This document shows positions 43,005-54,600 of a stretch of 64,000 nucleotides of DNA, one piece after another. The position numbers were made by a program, and so were the translations under genes. Source of the DNA: Malus domestica. Taxonomy: Eukaryota; Streptophyta; Magnoliopsida; Rosales; Rosaceae. Position 1 is the stretch's first letter. The number at the start of each line of letters is the position of its first letter. The stretch is taken from the NCBI RefSeq assembly GCF_042453785.1, contig NC_091675.1, positions 8,940,501 to 9,004,500 on the forward strand. Direction: 5' to 3'. Under the pieces are notes generated by a model. It was given only the letters and a program-made list of their open reading frames with translations. It ran no database searches and had not been told where the DNA came from.

Positions 43005-45203
43005 ACCCAGATGCCTTAGTTTGTAGTGCATTTTATGATGTGTGATTTTAGGCTTTCATTCATTCCTAGTCATTACTTTTGTGCGTATATAAGCTGCTGT
43101 ATAATAGAACAAGCAATCTCCGAGTCTTCCCTTCTCCAATATCGTTTGTATGAATTCTTATGCCGTATGGATATTATATTCAACATGTTCGATGAAATTC
43201 TTGTAACTTAAGAAATGGTGTTCCAACATATCACCTCTTGTAATTATTTTGGCATTTCACATCAATCGAGGGTACCGACAAAGTGGTATGCCGACGGATT
43301 AGTTTGATGCCCAACGTTGTAGTGAGGAAATGGTGGGAGAAGCCCATCTCCATTTGCTTCTGATTTAGAAGAAATAGACAAAGCTTTTACAAGGTTTGGT
43401 AAAGTATATTTACGTATTAGATCCATCCGTTTATTTTAATTGGATTCTTCAACGCATATTTAATCGGTTAGGTTTAGCAATGTATGTCATTTACAGATTC
43501 TAGCATTTGTACTATTGTTAGTGTAAACCATGGGTTAAGTTTTTATTTTATTTTGTTTGACAAACGATAGTGTTTAAGTTGTTAGTTGTTAGAAGGCAGG
43601 GAGACTGGTGAGGATCAAACATGCACCATAGTAAATAGGTATGATTGATTTTTGTCACTGCAGTAAAGCATCATAATTAAGTTAATTATGTATGGTTTTT
43701 TTCTTTCTGTTTTTTAATACAACGATGGATAGGATATTTGAGCTAAACTACAAAATGAATTTGACATAATAATTTGGTGGAAGATGGAATAGAAATCTTT
43801 TGACAGCATTTTTTTTAGCAAACAAATATTTATAGTTAACTTTCTTTATTATTAAGGATAGAGAAACAAAAACTCTCGACCCAAACACTGAAGCCAGGAA
43901 AAGAAATAAAAAAGAAAGTGTGTAGTTAGATGTTTTCTATCATATTCTATAATTAATATTAAACTCATCATTCACGATAATCGAATTTAAAATCTCTCAC
44001 AAGTAAATAAGCAAAATAACTAAAAAGCGCCCTTTTTTTTTTTTTGGTTCCTTATAGTTGTGGTCCAGCACTTGCATGTTGCATCTAAGACACCAAAAAT
44101 GAAGTTACATTGTTGTAAATTTGGAAGGCAACTTCGCACTTAACATCTCAAGTTGGTATCTTCAAAGGGGATATCTAGAGATATCTAATGTCTTTTATGT
44201 GACGGTAGATTTATATGTTCTAAAATCAAAAGAGAGACTCATGTTTCAGAAATCACGAATCTATGAAGTTGTCAAACCTAACTGGTATTGGGTCGTCTTC
44301 GAGTTCTTTACCTCCACAACTCTGAAAAGAGCTTCATTAGGCAATCTACCATTCACCCAAGGGAAGGTAGATCAAGAGTGAAAGACTATCACCCTTATCA
44401 GGTAAAAATCGAATCATCAGATACGTTAATTTAGCAGACTCGTTAGAGATTTTAAGTTTGAATCTCCTCATATATGCGAACATGATTAATATGTATTCAG
44501 CCGTTACATTGTTACCTCAAATGTAATGTAGCGCAAACGTGAATCACATATCTAGGATTTTTCTAAATGGGTTTTTTATAACCTTTTTTTTGTTAATAGA
44601 CTACATGCATAATCTATCTCTGAAAACTGGCTTGTAAGGAACACCTAAACAACTTCAAGATATGTTATCTTTTCGAATTGGTTAACATTTGACCATGCTT
44701 CTGTACCCAACGTCCTTGTTATAGTTAGCTCACTTTATAAGCATTGGTCTAATGATCTCCCTTGCTTTCCTTTGGGGCAGCTTCACTCTTCTATATGTAT
44801 TCAACGACTAGATAATATGTACGTACGTTATAACGATCATATTAATCAGCATATATATTGCTCGATCTCATAGATATAATACGTCATTTTAAACTGATGT
44901 GTAAGAGAAACACTCAATTACGTGGTGTAATTAAACTTTAGTAGCAATGATTTACTATTAGACTAATAGTTGGCTGTCCATATCCAGAATTTATGCAGTT
45001 AGTTAATAGTCATGTTAGCGGTCAATAAAGATTATCAAGTTATGGACATCTCGCACACGTTACCTCAAAGGTATGGAGTATCCAAAATTCCATGGCAAAC
45101 CTAACTCTGGATGCTTCCCCAAAATGAAGAAACACATGCACTTTACATCTAGCACACAATGTGGAGAGATATTTTAGTATCACCATCACACAAGATAGTA
45201 CAC
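43005..45203. other. Intergenic DNA between the small protein gene and HY5
   Basis: About 2.2 kb of AT-rich sequence with no supported gene. The 86-residue open frame at 44121-44381 has no recognisable features. Confidence 0.55.
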
Positions 45204-45225
45204 CACGTGTTCTTATATAAATTAT
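45204..45225 (+). promoter_or_regulatory. G-box and TATA-like element upstream of HY5
   Basis: CACGTG at 45204-45209 is a perfect G-box, followed by TTATATAAATTATG. HY5 itself binds ACGT-core elements and is reported to act on its own promoter in Arabidopsis. The G-box lies 450 bases before the HY5 ATG. The transcription start is not known. Confidence 0.45.
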
Positions 45226-45658
45226 GGGTTATGTGTGTTAAAAGGTTAATAACTTAAAAATTAAAAATTTTCATCACTTGCATAAAAACACATGATGTAT
45301 CATCCGTATTCCCGTCATAACTAAAAATTTCTCCACCATGTGAACCTGTGGTTCCACACTATCCAACCCCCCACATCGTCCGTTCGATCAAACCCCAATC
45401 CAACGGTCACCAAACCTCCACGCTCCCTCCCTCCAAACCTTTGATTACTGCCACACCTCATGGCTCACAACTCTCCACGCTCACACTCCCACAACCCTCA
45501 GATCTGCACAGTCTTTGACGGCTGCAAATCCACCTCTCTCTGTTATTTACTCGCTCAAACATTGTTGTCCCGCTCTTTTAATTTTGTTTCGGCAGAAAGA
45601 AGCCGCAGAAAGTTCGATTTTATTTCTATCCCTGTTGGATTGGATTTAGCTGAGAAAA

Positions 45659-48333
45659 ATGCAAGAGCAGGCGACGAGCTCCCTCGCTGCGAGCTCTCTG
45701 CCTTCCAGCAGCGAAAGGTCCTCCAGCTCCGCATTTCATCTTGAAGTTAAAGAAGGTTTGATTTTTCATTTCGTTTAGTAGTTTTTTGAAGGGTTTTTTT
45801 TTTTCTTTCCAGAAAGTATATCTTTGGTTTGTTTCAATTTGTCTACTTTATTTGCTAATCCGAAGAATTTCGAGATTTCGCATCTGGGTTTTGTTATATC
45901 CAGGATTTTCTGAGCTGGGTAGTTGTTATTTTCCCGGGAAAATGCTTTTTCGGATGGAAAATCTTTGCTCTTACATTGTTCCAGATAATAAGTTGAAAGC
46001 TTGAGTTCAACAAGTATATCTTTATAAATCCAAAGAACTTGGAAATTTCCCATCTGGTTCATGTAGAATCGACGATTTCCTCAACTGGCTGGTTGTTTGT
46101 TTCCCGGGAAAACTCTGCCCTGTTACATTGTTCAGATGAAAAGCAGTTGACTTTCTACATTTCTTATGTTTTTTGTTTTCGTTTATTGGATCCAAAAAAA
46201 ATAAAAATTTATTTGCCTAAATTCAGGCATGGAAAGTGATGAGGAGATCAGAAGAGTGCCGGAGATCGGCGGAGAATCGGCGGGAGCGTCGGCTTCCGGC
46301 CTGGAAAACGGCTCGTTGGCCGGCCCAGACCGGGTCCAAGCGGCTGGTGAGAGTCAAAGAAAGAGAGCAAGAAATCCAGCAGACAAGGAAAGCAAGCGGC
46401 TGAAGAGGTGGGTTCAGATGCACCTCTTTCTGGATGATTTTACCGTTCTGCCCTTTTATTGTGCGATGGGGTCGTTGATATTTTGGTGAATTGTCTAAAT
46501 ATGTGGGTGCAAAATTAATAGGTTGTTGAGGAATAGAGTTTCAGCACAGCAAGCAAGGGAGAGGAAGAAGGCGTATTTGAATGATTTGGAAGTGAGAGTC
46601 AAAGAATTGGAGCAGAAGAATTCTGAGCTTGATGAGAGGCTTTCCACTCTGCAGAATGAGAATCAGATGCTTAGACAAGTAAGTGTATCATTACCCCATT
46701 ATCTTTATGTTTCAGTCTTTCACGGCACGTTACTAATCCGTAAGAGGGTGACAACTACAAGGAGTCCAATTAGTAATATCACCATCTGACGGTCAGATAT
46801 GTTCTTTAGACGTAAGCACAGATGGTTACAATTATTAAATATCGATAATATCAGAAATATCCGTAATCTAAAAATACGGAAATTTCGATGAAAATATAGG
46901 AATATTATCGATATCGATAAAAATTGAATAAAAGCCACGGAAATTGTAAGAAAAATTTGGAAATTTTTATTGAAACTTTGTAGGATGTTTATTTAGTCAA
47001 TTATCTATTAGTTTATCACAAAAAATTGGAAGGAAATGCATTGCATGATAGATATAACTGATTTAAGTTGATTATATAGCGAGTTGTGAGTGTAGAAAAT
47101 ATGTAGTAATTAATGAAAGAAGTTTAAACACACCATAATCATTTATATATAATGAATTAGTACAATATTTTACACTTTATACATTGCATGGTAAGATACA
47201 TGAGTGACTTAGCAAAGTCTAAAATATCGATGATATTGGAAATATCGGTAGTCCAAAAAAATATAGGTAGTTCAAAAACACGGAAATTTCGATAGAAATA
47301 TCGGGATATTATAGATATTTTAGACTATGGTTACAACCGATCTAGCCGTCAAATGATGATAATATTAAGTACTTCTACGTATTATAGTCAAATATGTTGC
47401 GTCCGCATGGTTAGTAATCCGAAATCGAAATCCAACTCCTTAAAATTTGATGCCCATTTCTTAAAGTTAGTGATGCTATGTGCATACAAATATATGTTTT
47501 CAATCAACATAGAGTCACTAGTTGGAATGTGTTTATATGTGACAAAACAATTGGATATGGGGTACTGTGGGAAAGGAAATTTGATGGGATAAATTTACAG
47601 TTCTGTTGGGGAGGGCCTTATCACTTGTTATCAAAAATGGAAAGTGTAATGAATGGGGTAGGGGCTGTGGGGTCTACCCCACCAAATCCATTACTTTGCT
47701 TTGCTTGATAAGAAAGAAAGCTGCAGAGGTATGGGGAGTTTATGGAATAGAATTATAATGGTGCCAAACTCCCTTTGGTCCACTGACTAGTTGCTTCAAA
47801 TTTATCCCAGTTAACATGTTTCATGTAGTTTACAATGGTAATTCATAGTAATATGTGATTTTACTTACAGTAAAAGATTTTTTCACACATTATACCATGT
47901 TGGGACGGCGCAGAAATGTTCCGGTGCTTAGAGCCAAATAGTACTCTTTTTGCTATCCAATTCACAAGCTATGCACAAGCCATTTTGCAAAAGTTTAGAC
48001 GGCTTGGAACATCAATATGAGTCCCAAATTCTACACCTTGTCATTGTTCGAATTGGAAAATATTGAGTAGCGTCCAAGTTCTTAGCATGATTCGAAAGTG
48101 TTGGTCGATCAGAAACCCTGACTGAGCTTTTACTGAAAGTCTTAATTGTTCACTAGACAGGGGTTGTATATGCTAATATTGTTATATTCCATTTTTATGT
48201 AATTCATGGCGAGTTTGATGTAACGCGGCATTTACTCATTGGTAACATTTGTCATTTTAATTTTTTGTGGCAGATATTGAAGAACACAACAGCAAGCCGG
48301 AGAGGAGCAGGTGGTAGTGCAAATGCGGATTGA
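45659..48333 (+). CDS. HY5: bZIP transcription factor HY5 (ELONGATED HYPOCOTYL 5)
   Basis: Four exons (45659-45755, 46227-46407, 46522-46678, 48274-48333) with GT-AG joints and matching phases give 164 residues. The start [20 protein letters not shown] matches HY5. [15 protein letters not shown] holds the casein kinase II site and the VP motif that COP1 binds. The basic region ([17 protein letters not shown]) and leucine zipper ([30 protein letters not shown]) follow. The tail [19 protein letters not shown] is short. HY5 promotes photomorphogenesis, anthocyanin and nitrate genes in light, and COP1 degrades it in darkness. Intron 3 is unusually long (1595 bases) and holds repeats. No defects are seen. 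Confidence 0.97.
46800..47330. repeat. ATATCGATAATATC palindrome repeat in HY5 intron 3
   Basis: Two diverged copies (about 46838-46920 and 47222-47322) of a block with AATATCGATAATATC, GGAAATATC and ACGGAAATTTCGAT. Each block is roughly palindromic, with GATATTATCGATAT-like ends. It is probably a transposon remnant in the intron. Confidence 0.6.
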
Positions 48334-49910
48334 TCCATGTAGGACTGTTTGGGATCCGAGTGTCCATAAGAAGTTGCGAGTGCAAAGTGGAGGCGATACA
48401 ACTTTAGTGTTCCAAGCGTCCATTGAAACATCACACGCAAAAGGACTTAGGCTGCTGAATCTTAGATTAGCTTTCGTATTAGTTATCTTCACTAGTACCT
48501 CGTTTGCTTCCCATTTCTTGTACTCTGCTGTCGTCGATATGGCGCAGGCTTTGCTCCGACTGCGGCGACAGCAACCGAGTGTAGATATGACTCAAAAATG
48601 AAAACACTAGTAGAATTGTGTGCAAAGAGTGCCAAGTCCAGGAGGAACGCTGATTCATTAGAGTGATAATAGCTCAGAGAAAGAGCAAATGGAAATAGTA
48701 GAGGTGGCTATAAGAGGATATGGTGCGTTGTGTGGCCTCGTTAAAACCTTGTCGGAGCTTTAAACCTGTGGTTGAAGAAGAGTTGATTGTGTTTTAGTCT
48801 CCACAATTTATCTGCATGGAATGATGGAAATAATGTTTTAACAGTAATTTTTCTAGTATCATCAACCAACTAAATTGCCCATAAAATTGAAGTTCTGATG
48901 TCATACCATGGGTAAATCTAAATTTAAATTCCATCCAAGAACTAAAATATAATATATATTTTACACAAGCAATATTGAAGGGAAGAGATTGGAAAGAGAA
49001 CCTGGGGGCATGGATAAACGCTTTTAACACATTTGAGTTACAAGTTTTGCGCAAAGTTTAGTATCTCTTAAAATAGGAATTGTATTGTCAAAATTTGAGA
49101 ATCCACTTGGTAATTACATTTGCGGAAGAATACACGAATCTCAAATCAGAAGAGTGACAAAATAAAATACAATGTATGATGAATGTTTTCAATCTTAGGA
49201 CCTCGAGTCATTTTGTGATAGAACTTTAACGTGTTAAGTTGATGAGTTTGAGGCAATATCAATGTGGTTAGTAATAGATCGTTGTTGTGGCACTCAAAAT
49301 CTTACCATATTTGAGCGAGTTGATTGGTTTTGAGTTTTTATCTTGTCTTGCCCGAATTATCGATCTATTACTTTGCCTTGCTTTCACGCTTAAATGGTTG
49401 ATGATGAATTTGTACATGTGGCCCCACTAGAACACTATGTGGTGGTCCCATATGAATGAGTATGTTGAAGTACATATGAATTCCACATCGATAAGTTACT
49501 CATTAGTTAAGTTGTGATCCGAAACAATGTTTAACCGCTCATGGATGAAGAAGAGTTCCTCAAAACATTTAGCGATTGATTCATAAAACTTCGTGTCTAT
49601 GATCATAACTATTCATATTATATATGACTATAAAAATTATATTTGCAAAAAATCAATTAAAACTAAAGTTGTTTAGTTAATCAACTTTAACAAACAGATG
49701 CGATCATAACAATGATATATTGTTATACAATTGGACGACAAAACGAACTCGTTATTTATTGATTTTCTTTTGCAGAGGTAAGTATTTTGTGGATGAACTT
49801 CTCTTTATTCTTAATCGCTGGATGTAGGGGCTTTTCAGTTCTCGTTGAAGAAGATTTACTTTTACTACGGGTGGTAAAATTGCAAAAAAATCCGGACGGC
49901 GGAGCCAAAC
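48334..49910. other. HY5 3' UTR and intergenic DNA
   Basis: The first few hundred bases probably form the HY5 3' UTR. No gene is supported in the rest. Confidence 0.45.
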
Positions 49911-49964
49911 AAGCCGCTGTAAAATGGGGGAGGAAATAAGCCGCTGTAAAATGGGGGAGGAAAT
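49911..49964. repeat. Perfect 27-base tandem duplication
   Basis: Two identical 27-base units beginning AAGCCGCTGTAAAATGGGGG. The minus strand has an open frame across them (49752-50147) with no recognisable domain. Confidence 0.9.
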
Positions 49965-50166
49965 AAGCCACCGACACCTCCCACTACGGCCTGGTACCAG
50001 CAAACAATAAATTACAAAAATTAAGAATACACAACAATTGTTGATTGTTTCCTCTCTCTCCTCCTTGATGGAGACCACCCAACCCGTTACATACACGTGT
50101 CCGTGCGCAATTGGACGGAACTGTCTGAAGTCAACAAAGCAACTCAATGGGGAGAAAATTTCAAAC

Positions 50167-50368
50167 GGACAAGGATTGTCTGCCCTCCCACTTCTCGTGC
50201 TTTTCTGTTTTGTGTAGTCACGGTTAAACTATGTTAACATTTTATATTATTTTTTTTATAAAGATAATAAGACAAAAATGAATAGTAATATAAAATGTTG
50301 ACATGGTTTAACCGTGATCACACAAACAGGAGGGCACGGAAAGTGGGAGGACAAACAATCCTTGTCCA
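50167..50368. mobile_element. MITE of 202 bases with ~85-base inverted repeats
   Basis: The left end GGACAAGGATTGTCTGCC pairs with the right end GGACAAGGATTGTTTGTCC (reverse-complemented) over about 85 bases. Flanks ATTTCAAAC (50158-50166) and ATTTCAATA (50369-50377) agree at 7 of 9 positions. This suggests a 9-base Mutator-type duplication that has drifted. Confidence 0.8.
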
Positions 50369-50803
50369 TTTCAATATGCCGGTTCATAGTTTGGTACACT
50401 ATGTGTCGTAATACAATTAATTAAAAAATTTCTTTTTCAATGTTGAACTAATTATATTATTACACCTACTGTAACACCATGTTTTGAGTACACCAAATAC
50501 ATGCTTGCTGTTATGTTGCAATTTTATTTAATTACGATGTCATCGTTTATAAAAAAATAAGTAAAAATAATTAGGAATGGTGTTATCATTAATCACATTT
50601 CTTGATGTGGATATGGCTTAAACCACTGTCTAAATAAAGAGGAGGTTTTCGTAACCACTGAAATCAAAGTTGTTATGAGGATAATAGAATTCAATTCATG
50701 GTAATGACCCTCTAACTAAAGCATTGAATTTTGAATGCCAACAGAAGTGTGGAACCTACAAGAAACATATATAATTTCTTATGTTCAAGCTATGCCCAAG
50801 ACA

Positions 50804-51028
50804 GGGATCATTTTTGCTCACCACCATAAACTATGGTGTATGCTCACCATACATCTAATCAATTGACACGTGTCATTTCATTTAATCTTGGTTAATTTTT
50901 TTTCAAAATTGAAAAAACTAACATTTAATGTGAAAGTTAACTAGAATTAAGTGAAATGACATGTGTCAATTGATTAAGTGTATGGTGAATATACACCATA
51001 GTTTATGGTGGTAAGCAAAAATGCTCCC
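50804..51028. mobile_element. MITE of 225 bases with ~85-base inverted repeats
   Basis: The ends are GGGATCATTTTTGCTCACC and, reverse-complemented, GGGAGCATTTTTGCTTACC. The arms match for about 85 bases. The flanking duplication GCCCAAGACA is exact over 10 bases (50794-50803 and 51029-51038), close to the 9-10 bases of Mutator-like elements. Confidence 0.88.
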
Positions 51029-51038
51029 GCCCAAGACA

Positions 51039-51513
51039 TGAGAACTGAAACTTTCAAGCATGAAAAATACATACGTATGTGTATAACATATGTATAAAAT
51101 GTTTGATTTTATTTTATTTTCCAAAAAAAATAAGAGAACTAGTAACAAGTCACGATTATCTACCTTTTTGAACCTAAAGAAATTATGAGCAATTTTGCTT
51201 TGCCTGCCACAATCAATAAAAAAACGTACAAAAAAAATATTAAAAAAAAAATATATATATATATATGCATGCACTAAAAAAATCTCCTAAAAAATAAAGA
51301 AAAAGAAAATAAGAAAAAATTCCACCCAAAAAATAAAAATAAAATTAAAAAACGTGATAACAAGACAAAAAGACTGCATCACTGATTCACTGTACATTTA
51401 TACAAGGACTTAAAAGCGAGATGTCGGTTGATCCGGTAATGATAAATAAAATAAAAAAATACAGAAAATATAGCGATAAAAGGACAAGCAAAGAGAAAGC
51501 AAGCTGTCATTAG
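51039..51513. promoter_or_regulatory. Putative CESA1 promoter region
   Basis: Very A-rich stretch directly upstream of the CESA1 leader. No TATA box can be picked with confidence. Confidence 0.3.
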
Positions 51514-51541
51514 TAGAGAGAGAGAGAGAGAGAGAGAGAGT
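51514..51541 (+). repeat. (AG)n microsatellite upstream of CESA1
   Basis: About 13 AG units, 130 bases before the CESA1 ATG, probably in the 5' UTR or core promoter. Confidence 0.9.
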
Positions 51542-51672
51542 GTGGAGATGTCGTAGTGAACGGGCGACGAATTTGACAGCTTCTTCTGCCGACAGATCTC
51601 TCTCCTTTCTGATATCCCAAACCACTGAATCGAAATCTCAGAAAAGCTTGAGAATTGAGGGGGCCAGCAGCC

Positions 51673-54600
51673 ATGGAAGCCAATGCGGGACTGGTGGCCG
51701 GCTCTTACAAGAGGAACGAGCTCGTTCGGATTCGCCACGATTCAGATAGCGCGGTAAATTGTATTTTTGGAGCTACCCATTTTGTTTGTTTTTTTTTTTT
51801 AATGATTTGTGTTGTTTTGGATGTGGGTTTTTGTGGAGTGTGTGGATCTGGTGGGACTGAGTTTTCAGTGAATTTTTGTGGGGTTTTTTTTTTTTTACTG
51901 AATCGGAAGTGGGTAGGCTTTGGATTGGATTTTGAGTGTTGATTGAGACTAGGGGAGGGGATGTTGCAGTCAAAGTTGGAGATTTGAGTTTGGATTAGTT
52001 GAAGCTCTGATCTTTTGTGGAAATTTGTGTGCTTTCTGAACAGTTTGGGAATAGTAAATGTAATTTTAATCAGATCCTAGAAATGTTTAATCTTTGGTGT
52101 TTATAGCTGGATTTGCCGATACTTGTTGACAACCCAATCTAATTACTATTAGTTTTGTAGTTTGAGGTTATCTTAATTTTCGACAATCAATCTAAGATAT
52201 TGATATTTAATCCTCTATTCTCGGTGATCGCAAAATCGCAATTGAATTAAGCTCATGTCCACTTAACGAAACTACCGCAATGTAATTTCCAGCTTTATAA
52301 CATTTAACACATCCCCGAGATCTGTTTTCTTAACTCAGCTGAGCTTTGAGCTGAACTGCTTGTTGTGCATGGTGGTTTACGTTATATGCGACTGACAATG
52401 TCAATTTACATATGTTAATTTAACGTTACTTGATGTGAAATTCTGAAGTGATTGATTGCTTAAGACTTTGATAATGGTAACTGCGTGCATTCTTTGAGTT
52501 TCTTTATTGCAACATTTGCTATTAGAACAGAACCTTTTTGTTTGCTAAAGGCCCAGAATATCTGCCGAAGCATATCAAATTCCTTGCTACTTTCAATGAA
52601 TTTCCCTGTAATGAATTTGAACATCTGTGATGCAGCCCAAACCCGTAAAGAATCTGAATGGGCAGATATGTCAGATCTGTGGTGATACCGTTGGAGTTAC
52701 AGCCACCGGTGATGTCTTTGTTGCCTGCAATGAGTGTGCCTTTCCAGTCTGTCGACCTTGTTATGAGTATGAGCGGAAAGATGGGAACCAGGCTTGCCCA
52801 CAGTGCAAGACTAGATATAAAAGGCACAAAGGTTCGCTTGTTTTTTTCATTATCTCAATAAATTCCTACTGTTTTGACTTTTAGATATGATTCTTGAAAT
52901 GAATTTAATAAAACTGATGTCCTTTAGGGAGTCCTCGAGTGGATGGAGATGATGATGAGGATGACATTGATGATCTGGAGAATGAGTTCAATTATGCGCA
53001 AGGAACTAGCAATGCCAGACGCCAATGGCAAGGAGAAGATGCTGATCTCTCATCTTCCTCGAGACATGAATCTCAACAGCCGATCCCCCTTCTCACGAAT
53101 GGGCAGTCGGTAAGCGATTAGCAATGAAACTTCTTCATATCGCTCATCTATCTCTGAAATATTGTAAAAATAAAAATAAAAACCTCTCAAGTTCTTGGAG
53201 ATGAGCTGGTTGATTCTCTGGCGCTTCTTTTAATTTGATACTACAAGTAACACGTGTGAACGGAAGTGTTTCTAGCTCCTCTTGTGTGTAAATTGGAGTA
53301 TTTGTACTCTTAGGTGAAATTACTGTTTCTAACTACAGTACAAGTCTTTTATGATTTGCATTTCTTTTCAATCTTGCTTTTTAACTTATGCTTTAATTCC
53401 TTCAGGTGTCTGGTGAGATTCCCTGTGCCACACCTGATAACCAATCTGTGCGAACTACATCAGGTCCTTTGGATCCGCGACAGCCAGGTACAAATTAATT
53501 ACATTCCCACAAAAAGTCCTCTGATAATTGGTTTGTTCAAATAGTTATCTGATAATATTATTTATTATTGCAGTTCCAGTAAGAATAGTGGACCCATCAA
53601 AGGACTTGAATTCTTATGGGCTAGGAAATGTTGACTGGAAAGAAAGGGTTGAAGGCTGGAAACTCAAACAGGACAAAAATATGATGCATATGACTAATAA
53701 ATACGCTGAAGGAAAGGGGGACATGGAAGGCACTGGTTCAAATGGTGAAGAACTCCAAATGTGAGCTTCCTGCGTAAAAGCTATACTTAGCAAGCATTTT
53801 GCCTTCACATTATAGATAACCGGAATGAAAAGTGTTTCATATGATGCAAGATAATGATGTTTTTGTTTTCTTTTGGCTTCCTCTCAGGGCTGATGATGCT
53901 AGACAACCTTTGAGTCGCATCGTGCCTATTTCTTCATCTCATCTGACACCTTATCGTGTTGTGATCATACTCCGGCTTATTATTCTGGGATTCTTCTTGC
54001 AATACCGTGCAACTCACCCAGTGAAAGATGCATACCCATTATGGTTAACATCAGTCATCTGTGAGATTTGGTTTGCTTTATCCTGGCTTCTGGATCAGTT
54101 TCCAAAATGGTTTCCCATTAACCGTGAGACCTATCTTGATAGGCTCGCACTGAGGTTGGCCAACTTTGCAATATTTGTGACAATCTATAGTTGTTGAGGT
54201 TTAAAAAATTAGTTTCATTATTGTTTTTATTTACCTAAACATAGTTTTCGCCATGCAGGTATGATCGTGATGGAGAGCCATCCCAGTTAGCTCCCATAGA
54301 TGTGTTTGTCAGTACAGTGGATCCCATGAAAGAGCCTCCTCTGATTACGGCTAACACTGTTTTGTCCATACTTGCTGTGGATTACCCAGTGGACAAAGTC
54401 TCTTGCTATGTTTCAGATGATGGGTCAGCAATGCTTACATTTGAATCTCTTTCTGAAACTGCGGAGTTTGCTAGGAAGTGGGTACCTTTTTGCAAGAAAC
54501 ACAACATTGAACCTAGAGCCCCTGAGTTTTATTTTGCCCAAAAGATTGATTACTTAAAGGACAAGATACAGCCTTCTTTTGTAAAAGAGCGTAGAGCAAT

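Noticed and set aside
44121-44381. 86-residue open frame
   Set aside because: No domain or promoter evidence in a 2.2 kb transposon-worn spacer.
48311-48601. 96-residue open frame at the HY5 3' end
   Set aside because: It overlaps the last HY5 exon in another frame and runs into the 3' UTR.
49752-50147. 131-residue minus-strand open frame with duplicated segment
   Set aside because: The frame spans a 27-base non-coding duplication and has no recognisable domain. The hydrophobic runs look incidental.
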